64,000 nucleotides of DNA from Streptomyces sp. NBC_01216 (GTDB lineage: Bacteria; Actinomycetota; Actinomycetes; Streptomycetales; Streptomycetaceae): contig NZ_CP108677.1 of NCBI RefSeq assembly GCF_035994945.1, positions 4,278,001 to 4,342,000 of the forward strand, given 5' to 3'. Within the stretch, counting starts at the first letter, position 1. Each line of letters starts with the position of its first letter. The notes beneath the pieces were generated by a model, which ran no database searches, was not told where the DNA came from, and saw only the letters and a list, made by a program, of their open reading frames with translations. Of this stretch, positions 18,751-27,462 are shown piece after piece. A program made the position numbers and the translations under genes.

Positions 18751-19410
18751 GTGACCAATACCGCCGACACCGCGCCCGTCCGTCGCGCACCCCGCCCGCG
18801 GGCCGACGCCCTGCGCAACCGCGAGCGGATCGTGACGGCGGCCCGCGAGATGTTCGTCGAGTTCGGGCCCCAGGTCCCGTTCGACGAGATCGCGCGCCGC
18901 GCCGGAGTCGGCAACGCCACGCTCTACCGCAACTTCCCCGAGCGCGCCGACCTCATCCAGGAGGTCGTCGTCTCGGTCATGTCCCGCACCACGGACCTGG
19001 CGGAGTCGGCGGCCGAGGAGGGCGACACTCTCGACGCGCTCCGCCGCTTCACCCACGCCGCCGCCGACGAACGCATCGGCGCCCTGTGTCCGGTGCTCGA
19101 CGGCGCCTTCGACCGGGAGCATCCCGAGCTTCTCGCCGCGCGCGAGCGCCTGGAGGAGGCCGTGCAGAGCCTCGTCCACCGCGCGCAGCGGGCGGGCCGG
19201 CTCCGCGCCGACGTCGGTGCGGGCGACCTGATGATCGCCGTCTCCCAGCTCACCCGCCCGCTGCCCGGTACCGCCTGTCCTGACATGGACCGGTTCGTCC
19301 ACCGTCATCTGCAGCTCTTCCTGGACGGCCTGGAAGCGCCCGCGCGCTCCGAGCTGCCCGGATCGGCCGCCACTCTGGAGGATCTGCGGGGTGGCTCCGG
19401 CCGGTCGTGA
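18751..19410 (+). CDS. TetR-family transcriptional regulator
   Basis: 219 residues; GTG 18751 sits after GAGGAGG. The N-terminal helix-turn-helix is clear (RIVTAAREMFVEFG ... FDEIARRAGVGNATLYRNF, about residues 25-70), followed by a helical ligand-binding half. The DHA2 efflux gene starts 107 bases downstream on the same strand, the standard layout for a drug-responsive repressor and its pump. The 268 bases upstream hold no gene. Confidence 0.9.
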   Translation: MTNTADTAPVRRAPRPRADALRNRERIVTAAREMFVEFGPQVPFDEIARRAGVGNATLYRNFPERADLIQEVVVSVMSRTTDLAESAAEEGDTLDALRRFTHAAADERIGALCPVLDGAFDREHPELLAARERLEEAVQSLVHRAQRAGRLRADVGAGDLMIAVSQLTRPLPGTACPDMDRFVHRHLQLFLDGLEAPARSELPGSAATLEDLRGGSGRS

Positions 19411-19517
19411 CCACCTCGGACACGGCCGTCCGCACCCCACTGCACTCGTGAACCGTCGCGCCTCGAGCGCTCAGTAAGTCCGTTTTCTCCTCGTACGCAC
19501 CAAGAGGTGGCTCGTCC

Positions 19518-21050
19518 ATGCCGAAAATCACCGAGACCGCTCCGCCGGTCCAGGCCGACCCCAGCCGCTGGAAGGCGCTGGTCTTCATCGCCCTCGCCCA
19601 GCTGATGGTCGTGCTCGACGCGACCATCGTGAACATCGCGCTGCCCTCCGCCCAGCAGGACCTGGGGATATCGGACGGCAACCGGCAGTGGGTCATCACG
19701 GCCTACGCGCTGGCCTTCGGCGGTCTGCTTCTCTTCGGCGGACGCATCGCCGACCTCTGGGGCCGCAAGCGCACCTTCGTCGTCGGTCTGATCGGCTTCG
19801 CCGCCGCCTCCGCGCTCGGCGGTGCGGCCGGCGGTGAGGGCATGATGCTCGGAGCCCGCGCGCTCCAGGGTGCCTTCGGCGCGCTGCTCGCCCCCGCCGC
19901 GCTCTCGTTGCTCGCCGTCATGTTCACCGACGCCAAGGAACGCGCCAAGGCGTTCGGCATCTACGGTGCGATCGCCGGCGGCGGCGGCGCCGTGGGTCTG
20001 ATCCTCGGCGGCTTCCTCACCGAGTACCTGAACTGGCGCTGGACCTTCTTCGTCAACATCCCGTTCGCGGTCATCGCCGCCGCCGGCGCCTACCTCGTGA
20101 TCCGCGAGCCGGCCGGTGGCCGCAACCGCTCGTCGCTGGACATCCCCGGTGTCGTCCTGTCGACCCTGGGTCTGGTCGCGCTCGTCTACGGCTTCACCCG
20201 CGCCGAGTCCGAGGGCTGGTCGGACGCCACCACGATCGGCCTGTTCGTCGCCTCGGCCGTGCTGCTCCTCGCCTTCGTGGTCACCGAGGCCCGGGTGAAG
20301 TCCCCGCTGCTGCCGCTGCGCGTGCTCACCGACCGCAACCGGGGCGGTGTCTACCTCTCCCTCGGTCTCGCGGTCATCGCGATGTTCGGCCTGTTCCTCT
20401 TCCTGACCTACTACCTGCAGGTCGTGAAGGGGTACTCGCCGGTCAAGACGGGCTTCGCGTTCCTCCCGATGATCGCGGGAATGATCGCCGGCTCCACCCA
20501 GATCGGCGCCCGGCTGATGACCCGGGTCCCGCCGCGCCTGCTGATGGGGCCGGGCTTCCTCACCGCCGCCGTCGGCATGCTGCTGCTGACCCAGCTGGAG
20601 ATCGGCTCCTCCTACGCCGGGCTGATCCTGCCCGCGCAGCTGTTGCTCGGCCTCGGCATGGGCACGGCGTTCATGCCGGCGATGTCGCTGGCGACCCACG
20701 GTGTGGACCCGCGGGACGCGGGTGTGGCCTCGGCGATGGTCAACACCTCCCAGCAGGTCGGCGGCGCGATCGGCACGGCGCTGCTGAACACGATCGCGGC
20801 CTCGGCCACGACCGCGTACATCGCCGACCGCGCCGCCGGGGCGACCACCCCGGGCGCCCAGAAGCTGCTCCAGCTCCAGGGCATGGTCGAGGGCTACTCG
20901 GCGGCCATCTGGTGGGCGGTCGGCATCCTGGCCGTCTCGGCCGCGATCGCCGTCACCCTCATCACCACCGGCAAGCCCGGTTCCGGTGTGGTGGCCGCCT
21001 CCGGCGAAGGGGCCGAGGAGGAGCCGAGGATTCCCGTCGTCGCCCACTGA
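19518..21050 (+). CDS. DHA2-type (EmrB/QacA) MFS efflux transporter
   Basis: 510 residues with 14 predicted membrane segments. Family hallmarks: LDATIVNIALPS in helix 1, WVITAYALAFG, GGRIADLWGRKR in the loop 2-3, and the helix-5 region GAIAGGGGAVGLILGGFL. A proton-driven exporter of drugs or metabolites. ATG 19518 follows AGAGGTGG. Probably controlled by the TetR regulator just upstream. Specificity cannot be inferred. Confidence 0.9.
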   Translation: MPKITETAPPVQADPSRWKALVFIALAQLMVVLDATIVNIALPSAQQDLGISDGNRQWVITAYALAFGGLLLFGGRIADLWGRKRTFVVGLIGFAAASALGGAAGGEGMMLGARALQGAFGALLAPAALSLLAVMFTDAKERAKAFGIYGAIAGGGGAVGLILGGFLTEYLNWRWTFFVNIPFAVIAAAGAYLVIREPAGGRNRSSLDIPGVVLSTLGLVALVYGFTRAESEGWSDATTIGLFVASAVLLLAFVVTEARVKSPLLPLRVLTDRNRGGVYLSLGLAVIAMFGLFLFLTYYLQVVKGYSPVKTGFAFLPMIAGMIAGSTQIGARLMTRVPPRLLMGPGFLTAAVGMLLLTQLEIGSSYAGLILPAQLLLGLGMGTAFMPAMSLATHGVDPRDAGVASAMVNTSQQVGGAIGTALLNTIAASATTAYIADRAAGATTPGAQKLLQLQGMVEGYSAAIWWAVGILAVSAAIAVTLITTGKPGSGVVAASGEGAEEEPRIPVVAH

Positions 21051-21139
21051 CCCCGACCGCGTCCCCGTACCCGCCGCGTGTGCGCCCGAGCCGTCCGACC
21101 GGCCCGTGCGCACGCGCGGCGCGGCCGTGGAGCGGTCGG

Positions 21140-21632
21140 GGTGGTGAGACGGCCACGGCTGCTGTCGATCCACCGCTGGGCGTTCTGGTAGCCCTGGGCC
21201 TTGTACTCGATGCCTGCAGCATGCACTCCAGTTTGTCGACGTCACGGGCGCGGACGGCCTCGGCGGACTCCTTGGTCTGGTGCTCCGAAACCAACTCCCG
21301 GATGGTGGAGGCGAGCGGCTCCGGCATGACCTGCGTCTGGTCGGCGGTGGCGGCCTCCGGGTCGGCCCCCTCGGCGTACTTCTTGCCCAGGTGGTTCACA
21401 TCTCCGGTGCGGGTCTCCTGGGAGTCGTGCCACACCGCGAGGAACGCCGCCCGCGCCGGTCCGCGCCTTCCAGCTTGGCGATGGCCGATGCGATCAGCGA
21501 GGTGCGCCAGGAATGCTCGGCCACGCTCTCGGGGTCGCGGACACCGGCCATCCACCAGCCGGTGCGCCTGGCCTGCTTGAGCGTCCCTGCCTCGTACAGG
21601 AGTCGGGCCACCGTGGACAGATCGTCTGTCAC
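21140..21632 (-). pseudogene. Frameshifted HD-domain hydrolase (YfbR/HDDC2-like)
   Basis: Starting from GTG 21632 the first 59 residues (TVARLLYEAGTLKQ, PESVAEHSWRTSLIA) are the N-terminus of an HD-domain nucleotide phosphatase. Near 21470 the match moves to another frame (VWHDSQETRTGDV, the HD pair). Near 21222 it moves again (EYKAQGYQNAQRWID). Each change is consistent with loss of one base. The last part runs on past its expected stop. Unless these are sequencing errors, the gene is dead. It lies antisense to the region behind the DHA2 transporter. Confidence 0.8.
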
Positions 21633-21785
21633 CGTCCGTCTCCTCTCCTCACGCCTCAGCGAGGCGCATCGCGTACCGGACGCTCTCCGGCTTCTACATC
21701 GCGAAGCGTGGAGAACGGCCGTCCCCGCCGTCCCGTGAAGATCCGCAGGTCAGCAGGACGAGTGACCTGCGAGGTTTCGCCGAGC

Positions 21786-22289
21786 TCAGCGCAGCCAGGG
21801 CAGGTCCGCGTGCGGGTCCGCCGGCTGGAGTCCCTCCGCCATCACCCGCATGATCTCGCCGAGCTGCCGCACCTGTGCGGGCGTGAGCCGGTCGAACATG
21901 GCCTGCCGGACGGCCGCGACATGGCCCGGCGCGGTCCGCTCCAGTACGGCGAAACCCTCCTCCGTCAGCCGGGCGAACTGGCCCCGCTTGTCGGAGGGGC
22001 AGTCCTCGCGCACCACCCAGCCGTTCCTCTCCAGTCGGGCGACGGCGTGCGAGAGGCGGGAGCGGGTGATCTTGGCGTCCTTGGCCAGCTCGGTCATCCG
22101 CAGCCGGCGGCGGGGCGCCTGGGAGAGCTGGACGAGCAGGCCGTAGTAGGTGTGCGGCATCCCGGCGTCGCGCTGCAACTGGCGATCGAGGTGGTCCTCG
22201 AGGAGGGTGGTGGCGTGGAGGTAGGCGCGCCAGACGTGCTGTTCCTCGTCGCTGAGCCAGCGGGGTTCTTCCGTGGATGCGGTGGTCAT
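21786..22289 (-). CDS. MarR-family transcriptional regulator
   Basis: 167 residues from ATG 22289; the frame stays open upstream but only over the dioxygenase gene. The winged helix is visible as RMTELAKDAKITRSRLSHAVARLERNG followed by the wing VREDCPSDKRGQFARLTEEG (roughly 60-110), flanked by dimerisation helices. It is divergent from the DODA-type dioxygenase, with matching dyads between the two starts, so it very probably controls both genes in response to an aromatic or phenolic ligand. Confidence 0.92.
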   Translation of the reverse strand: MTTASTEEPRWLSDEEQHVWRAYLHATTLLEDHLDRQLQRDAGMPHTYYGLLVQLSQAPRRRLRMTELAKDAKITRSRLSHAVARLERNGWVVREDCPSDKRGQFARLTEEGFAVLERTAPGHVAAVRQAMFDRLTPAQVRQLGEIMRVMAEGLQPADPHADLPWLR

Positions 22290-22311
22290 GCGTCCATCGT
22301 ACGACCCATCC

Positions 22312-22366
22312 TTGAAAGTTGAACTATATCCGGGTAGGCTCGCCCTCCTTGAGCTTGAACTTTCAA
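22312..22366. promoter_or_regulatory. Divergent promoter with two MarR-type operators
   Basis: TTGAAAGTTGAA (22312-22323) and TTGAACTTTCAA (22355-22366) are inverted relative to each other with one mismatch; the second is a perfect palindrome. For the rightward gene, TTGAAA (22312-22317) and TAGGCT (22335-22340) are 17 bases apart, so operator 1 overlaps the -35 box and operator 2 lies just past the start site. For the leftward marR gene, TATAGT (22328 to 22323) is a good -10 and overlaps operator 1. Confidence 0.75.
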
Positions 22367-22400
22367 AGAAAGCCCTGGAGCCGGAACGGAGGCGGTCACC

Positions 22401-23189
22401 ATGGACGCCACGCTCGAACGGATGCCCGCCCTCTTCCTGTCGCACGGCGCGCCCCCGCTCGCCGACGACCCGGTCTGGCCCGGCCAGCTCGCCGCCTGGG
22501 CCGCCGTGCTGCCCCGGCCCACGGCGATCCTGATGGTCTCCGCCCACTGGGAGGAGGCTCCGCTCGCGCTCGGCGCGACCGACACCGTGCCGCTCGTCCA
22601 CGACTTCTGGGGCTTCCCCGAGCACTACTATCGCGTGCGGTACCCGGCTCCGGGCGCCCCCGGCCTGGCCGCCTCCGTACGCGCGCTGCTCCAGGCCCCC
22701 GGCATGCCGGTGCGGGACGTTCCCGGGCGGGGTCTCGACCACGGCGCGTACGTGCCGCTGGTGGAGATGTTCCCCGACGCCCGTCTGCCCGTCCTCCAGA
22801 TCTCGCTGCCCACCCTGGAACCGCGCCGGCTGATGGACATCGGGCGCCGTCTCGCGCCCCTGCGCGACGAGGGGGTGCTGATCGTCGGCAGCGGCTTCTT
22901 CACCCACAACCTCGCGGCGCTGCGGCACACCGACGCCGGGGTGCCGGGCTGGTCGGCGGAGTTCGACGACTGGGGGCACCGCGCCCTCCTCGGCCGCGAC
23001 GTCGACGCCCTCCTCGACTTCGAGCACGCCGCGCCGGCGGGCCGGCTCGCCCACCCGCGCACCGAGCACTTCGCACCGCTCTTCGTGACGCTGGGCGCCG
23101 CCGATGCGGCCGGCGACCTGGACGGCGGCCGGAGCGTCATCGACGGATTCTGGATGGGGCTCGCGAAGCGCTCGGTGCAGTTCGGCTGA
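22401..23189 (+). CDS. DODA-type extradiol ring-opening dioxygenase
   Basis: 262 residues, ATG 22401 after ACGGAGG. The non-haem metal ligands expected of the 4,5-DOPA dioxygenase family are present: FLSHGAPPL near residue 15, HDFWGFPEHYY near 58, and GLDHGAYVPL near 115, with a late histidine in GFFTHNL. The enzyme splits catecholic rings next to a hydroxyl. Natural substrate unknown. Under divergent control with the MarR gene. Confidence 0.9.
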   Translation: MDATLERMPALFLSHGAPPLADDPVWPGQLAAWAAVLPRPTAILMVSAHWEEAPLALGATDTVPLVHDFWGFPEHYYRVRYPAPGAPGLAASVRALLQAPGMPVRDVPGRGLDHGAYVPLVEMFPDARLPVLQISLPTLEPRRLMDIGRRLAPLRDEGVLIVGSGFFTHNLAALRHTDAGVPGWSAEFDDWGHRALLGRDVDALLDFEHAAPAGRLAHPRTEHFAPLFVTLGAADAAGDLDGGRSVIDGFWMGLAKRSVQFG

Positions 23190-23223
23190 CGCCCGGACCG
23201 GCACGTCCCGGACCCGCTCTCGC

Positions 23224-23263
23224 GCACCCGCCTCCTCCTGGGCAACCAGGAGGAGGCGGGTGC
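23224..23263 (+). terminator. Terminator after the dioxygenase gene
   Basis: Perfect 18-bp stem (23224-23241 with 23246-23263) closed by the loop GCAA, 35 bases past the stop. The following stretch up to about 23470 holds no gene. Confidence 0.9.
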
Positions 23264-23491
23264 CGTCCTCATGAGGGGAGCGGGGTCGGGGGAGAGGCGC
23301 CGCCGGACGGAAGAGGGGGAGTGTCGACGTGATCGTCGCCTCGGGGGCGTAGCGGCCGCACGGCGCGGGGAGCGGCGCCGGATCGCCTCTCTGACCAGCC
23401 TGACCTGCGTTTCCGCGGTAGGCGACGGCGTAAGGACCCCCTCGGCGGCGGCGCAGGATACTGCATGATCGCGAAAATCAATGCGTCGTGT

Positions 23492-23521
23492 GGGAATTCT
23501 GTCCTGATTCCAGTCGTTGTT
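23492..23521 (+). promoter_or_regulatory. SigR-type promoter of hrdD
   Basis: GGGAAT (23492-23497), an 18-base spacer, then GTTGTT (23516-23521). This fits the GGGAAT-N18-GTT consensus of the thiol-oxidative-stress sigma factor SigR. hrdD of S. coelicolor is an established SigR target, so motif and gene support each other. It lies about 58 bases upstream of the hrdD start. Confidence 0.85.
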
Positions 23522-23579
23522 TCCGTCGGATGCAGGGCACTCGAAAGGGTGTCGCTACCTACTCAGCAAGGGAGCACGC

Positions 23580-24578
23580 ATGGCAACCCGTGCCGTCGCC
23601 CGCCGTTCGTCCGCCACGCGCGGAAGCAGCCGGGCAAGCAGCGTTCGCGCCGTGGGCGGGGAGATCGCCGACCGCGACCTGGTCGGCATGTACCTCGACG
23701 AGATCGCCCGCACGCCCCTGCTCGACGCCGCCAAGGAGGTCGAGCTGTCCCAGACCATCGAGGCCGGCGTGTACGCCCGGCAGATCCTGGACGGCGAGGT
23801 GGAGAGCGAGGCGGGCGGGGCGACGCGCGAGGAGCTCGAAGCGCTGGTCGCCGAGAGCGAGCGGGCCAAGGACGTCTTCATCAAGTCCAACCTCCGGCTC
23901 GTCGTGGCCGTCGCCCGCCGCTACCCGCGCAGCGGGCTGCCGCTGCTCGACCTGATCCAGGAGGGGAACGCGGGCCTGGTGCGCGCGGTCGAGAAGTTCG
24001 ACTACGCCAAGGGCTTCAAGTTCTCCACCTACGCCACGTGGTGGATACGTCAGGCCATCACACGGTCCATAGCCGACCAGTCCCGCACCATCCGGCTTCC
24101 CGTGCACCTCGTCGAGGAACTCGGACGGATCCGGCGCGTCCAGCGCGAGTTCAACCGCGAACACGGCCGGGAGCCGGAGCCGGCGGAGATCGCGGCGGAG
24201 CTGGACTCGAAGCCCGAGCGCGTGGTGGACGTCCTCGACTGGGCGCGCGACCCCGTCTCGCTGAACATGTCGGTGGACGACGAGGGCGAGACGCAGTTCG
24301 GCGACCTGCTGGAGGACACGTCGGCGGTGTCGCCCGAGCAGTCGGTGCTCACGCTGTTGCGCAGCGAGGAGCTCGACGACCTGATCGACAAGCTCGACCA
24401 CCGCACCGCGTCGATCATCCGCATGCGGTACGGCATCGAGGACGGCCGGGAGCGGACCCTGACGGAGGTCGGCAAGGAACACGGCCTGACCCGCGAGCGG
24501 ATCCGCCAGATCGAGAAGCACGCGCTGCTGGAACTCAAGAAGATGGCGCGGGACACCGGCTTCGACGCCGTGGCCTGA
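23580..24578 (+). CDS. hrdD: Group 2 RNA polymerase sigma factor HrdD
   Basis: 332 residues, the length I recall for S. coelicolor HrdD; ATG 23580 follows AAGGGAG. Region 1.2 (DLVGMYLDEIARTPLL), region 2 (NLRLVVAVARRYPRSG, DLIQEGNAGLVRAV, KFSTYATWWIRQAI), region 3 and region 4.2 (TLTEVGKEHGLTRERIRQIE) are complete, so it recognises housekeeping-type promoters. Non-essential paralogue of HrdB. The SigR promoter upstream and the length favour HrdD over HrdA or HrdC. Confidence 0.88.
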   Translation: MATRAVARRSSATRGSSRASSVRAVGGEIADRDLVGMYLDEIARTPLLDAAKEVELSQTIEAGVYARQILDGEVESEAGGATREELEALVAESERAKDVFIKSNLRLVVAVARRYPRSGLPLLDLIQEGNAGLVRAVEKFDYAKGFKFSTYATWWIRQAITRSIADQSRTIRLPVHLVEELGRIRRVQREFNREHGREPEPAEIAAELDSKPERVVDVLDWARDPVSLNMSVDDEGETQFGDLLEDTSAVSPEQSVLTLLRSEELDDLIDKLDHRTASIIRMRYGIEDGRERTLTEVGKEHGLTRERIRQIEKHALLELKKMARDTGFDAVA

Positions 24579-24622
24579 GGGCCTCTCGGGTGCCCCGCGC
24601 GGCGGCGGCGGGCTCCGGGTCG

Positions 24623-24643
24623 CCTGAGAGCCAGGCTCTCAGG
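24623..24643. terminator. Compact palindrome between convergent hrdD and WYL genes
   Basis: CCTGAGAGCC/GGCTCTCAGG is a perfect 10-bp inverted repeat around one central base and includes the last bases of the WYL gene stop region. Suitable as a bidirectional terminator, though the loop would have to take up several pairs. Confidence 0.55.
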
Positions 24644-25598
24644 CCCCGGTCGCCGCACCCAGGCGGGCCGAGAGTTCCCGCACGTGGGTGATCAGCGGGT
24701 CCGGGGCGTGGATTCTGAAGGGGCAGTCGACCAGGGCCAGGCGCAGCGCGATCCATTCCAGCGAGTCCGCGCAGCGGGCGCGGAGCCGACAGGTCCGCGG
24801 GGAGGTGGACTCCGGGGCGAGATGGGCGGGCAGGCGTGCCGCCACGACGTCCGCCGGAGCGTCGAACTCCACGTCCAGCGCGAGGTCCGACGCCGTCCGC
24901 GCCATCGACCGGGCCATGTACGCGACCGCACCCCCTTCCGGCAGCTCCCGCGGACCGAAGCGGGCCCCCGTCGCGAAGGGATCGCTCACCCGGTCCACCC
25001 GGAACGTCCGCCAGTCCTCGCGCCCCAGGTCGTACGCCACCAGGTACCAGCGCATGCCGGTCGACACGAGCCGGTACGGCTCCACCAGCCGCCGGCTCTC
25101 CGTGCCGTCGCCCGCCCGGTAGCCGAACCGCAGTCGTTCCTGACCCGTCACCGCGCCCGCGAGCGTCGTCAGCGTCTGCGGCGCGACCGTCGCGCCGTCC
25201 CCGCGTGTCAGCGGGATCGTCGCGTTCTGCAGCGTGGAGACCCGGTGCCGCAGCCGCGACGGGAGCACCTGCTCCAGCTTGGCCAGCGCCCGTACCGACG
25301 CCTCCTCCACGCCCTCGATCGCGTGACCCGCTCCCGCCCGCAGCCCGACCGCGATCGCCACCGCCTCCTCGTCGTCGAGGAGCAGCGGAGGCATCGCCGA
25401 ACCCGCGACCAGGCGGTACCCGCCCACCGCGCCCTTGGTCGCCTCGACGGGATAGCCCAGCTCCCGCAATCGGTCGACGTCCCGCCGGATCGTCCGCGCC
25501 GAGACCAGGAGCCGTGCCGCCAGCTCGCTGCCCGGCCATTCGCGCGGAGTCTGAAGCAGGGAGAGCAGATTCAGAAGTCGTGCCGGAGTGTCCGTCAT
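24639..25598 (-). CDS. WYL-domain transcriptional regulator (DeoR-like HTH)
   Basis: 319 residues from ATG 25598. The N-terminal winged helix reads LLSLLQTPREWPGSELAARLLVS ... RRDVDRLRELGYPV; the WYL core is present as LVEPYRLVSTGMRWYLVAYD, and a WCX-type tail follows. Divergent from the MFS gene with 62 bases between starts, so the two probably share control. Start choice is uncertain: 25598 has GGAGG only two bases away, and 25619 would be leaderless with TACATG at -12. Confidence 0.85.
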   Translation of the reverse strand: MTDTPARLLNLLSLLQTPREWPGSELAARLLVSARTIRRDVDRLRELGYPVEATKGAVGGYRLVAGSAMPPLLLDDEEAVAIAVGLRAGAGHAIEGVEEASVRALAKLEQVLPSRLRHRVSTLQNATIPLTRGDGATVAPQTLTTLAGAVTGQERLRFGYRAGDGTESRRLVEPYRLVSTGMRWYLVAYDLGREDWRTFRVDRVSDPFATGARFGPRELPEGGAVAYMARSMARTASDLALDVEFDAPADVVAARLPAHLAPESTSPRTCRLRARCADSLEWIALRLALVDCPFRIHAPDPLITHVRELSARLGAATGA

Positions 25599-25660
25599 GC
25601 CCTCCAGGATGCGGTGCATCTAGGACATGTACTGACCTATTTGGCCTCTAACTTTCTCGT

Positions 25661-27229
25661 ATGAGTTCACACGACGCCACCGACAGAAGGCGCTGGATCG
25701 CCCTCGCCATCGTCATGACCGCCGCCTTCATGGACCTGGTCGACGCCACGATCGTCAACATCGCGATCCCCAGCATCGAGCGCGGTCTCGGCGCCTCGTT
25801 CGGGGCGATCCAGTGGATCACCGCCGGCTACGCACTGGCGTTCGCCGCCGGTCTGATCACCGGTGGCCGACTCGGTGACATCTACGGCCGCAAGCGCCTC
25901 TTCCTCCTCGGCACCGCCGGCTTCACCCTCGCCTCGGCGCTCTGCGGCTTCGCCGCCAACCCGGAGATGCTGGTCGCCTCCCGCCTCCTCCAGGGCGCCG
26001 CGGCGGCGATGATGGTCCCGCAGGTCCTGTCGATCATCCACGTCACCTTCCCCGCGCACGAGCGCGGCAAGGTCTTCGGCATGTTCGGCGCGGTCATCGG
26101 GCTCGGCGCCGTCTCCGGACCGCTGCTCGGTGCCCTGCTGACCCAGTGGAACCTCTTCGGCCTGGAGTGGCGGCCGATCTTCCTCATCAACCTGCCGGTC
26201 GGCATCGCGGGACTGATCCTGGGCCGCAGGTTCATCACCGAGTCCAAGGCACCCAAGGCGCTCCGCCTCGACCTCGTCGGCGTCCTGCTCGTGACGCTGG
26301 CGCTGCTGATGCTGGTCTACCCGCTCACACGCGGCCGCGAGCTGGGCTGGCCGCTGTGGGGGCACCTCTGCATGGCCGGCAGCGTCCTCGTCTTCGCCGC
26401 CCTCGTCGCCTACGAGAAGTACAAGACGAGGAAGGACGGATCGCCGCTGGTCGAGCTGTCGCTGTTCAAGGTGAAGAGCTTCGCCGCCGGTATCGCCGTG
26501 CAGCTGACCTTCGGCGTCGTGCTCGGCATCTTCTTCCTGGTCTGGACGCTCTACATGCAGATCGGGCTCGGCTGGAGCCCGATCAAGGCCGGTCTGACCG
26601 GTGTGCCGTTCTCGGTCTCCGTCTCGCTGGCGGCCGGCATGTCGGTGCAGAAGCTGGTGCCGCGCTTCGGCCGCAAGGTACTGCAGGCGGGCGCCCTGAC
26701 GATGGTCGCCGGAGTGCTGTTCTACCTCTGGGAGGCCGGCCGCTACGGCGACGGCATCCACCCCTGGCAGATGATCCCGCCGCTGGTCGTGATGGGCCTG
26801 GGCATGGGTCTGATCGTGGCCCCGCTGACCGACGCCGTGCTCTCCGAGGTCCCGCGTGAGCATGCGGGCTCGGCCTCCGGCCTGATCAACACGACCGGGC
26901 AGATGGGCAACGCCCTCGGGCTCGGCCTCGTCTCCGTGGTCTTCTTCGGATCGATCGACGAACGACGGCTGGGGGAGCTGCCGGAGCAGGTCGGCACGGC
27001 GTACGCGGGCGCCTTCCAGAACGCCCTGTGGTGCGTGGCCGCCGTGCTCGTCGCGATCTTCCTGGTGATGTTCGCGCTCCCGGCGAAGCCGAAGCAGCAC
27101 GTGGAGGGTGCGGGGGACGAGGCCGACGGGAACCCGGGCGGGCCGGCCGTCTCCACGGGGGTCCCCGAGCACGGGGAACGCTCCGACGAGAGCTCCGGCC
27201 TGCAGGACCGGCCGGTGCTCACGCACTGA
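25661..27229 (+). CDS. DHA2-type MFS efflux transporter
   Basis: 522 residues with 14 membrane segments: LVDATIVNIAIPS, WITAGYALAFAAGLITGGRLGDIYGRKR, and the long hydrophilic tail. Related in type to the pump at 19518 but clearly diverged. No Shine-Dalgarno precedes ATG 25661, while TAACTT lies exactly at -12 to -7, so the message may be leaderless. Likely controlled by the divergent WYL regulator. Proton-driven export of an unknown compound. Confidence 0.88.
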   Translation: MSSHDATDRRRWIALAIVMTAAFMDLVDATIVNIAIPSIERGLGASFGAIQWITAGYALAFAAGLITGGRLGDIYGRKRLFLLGTAGFTLASALCGFAANPEMLVASRLLQGAAAAMMVPQVLSIIHVTFPAHERGKVFGMFGAVIGLGAVSGPLLGALLTQWNLFGLEWRPIFLINLPVGIAGLILGRRFITESKAPKALRLDLVGVLLVTLALLMLVYPLTRGRELGWPLWGHLCMAGSVLVFAALVAYEKYKTRKDGSPLVELSLFKVKSFAAGIAVQLTFGVVLGIFFLVWTLYMQIGLGWSPIKAGLTGVPFSVSVSLAAGMSVQKLVPRFGRKVLQAGALTMVAGVLFYLWEAGRYGDGIHPWQMIPPLVVMGLGMGLIVAPLTDAVLSEVPREHAGSASGLINTTGQMGNALGLGLVSVVFFGSIDERRLGELPEQVGTAYAGAFQNALWCVAAVLVAIFLVMFALPAKPKQHVEGAGDEADGNPGGPAVSTGVPEHGERSDESSGLQDRPVLTH

Positions 27230-27244
27230 GGCGAGTGGTGGGGC

Positions 27245-27282
27245 GGTGTGGGCCCCGGGGGTACACCCCCGGGGCCCACACC
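27245..27282 (+). terminator. Terminator after the MFS gene
   Basis: Perfect 17-bp GC-rich stem (27245-27261 with 27266-27282) with loop TACA, followed by TCTTT, 15 bases after the stop. Confidence 0.9.
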
Positions 27283-27462
27283 TCTTTCGCACCCTCCCGG
27301 TCTCGTCGCACCCCCGGTGCCCCGGCACCACGCTCCGCCGGGGGCGACCAGGAAAGGGGGCGTGTGACGGCGAAATGTCCGCACGTCGTCGGCGTGCCGC
27401 CCCCGGGCTGCCTGGTCCCGTGCGTAGCGTCGCCTCCGACCTCCCCCGGAAGCGGTGTCGCC

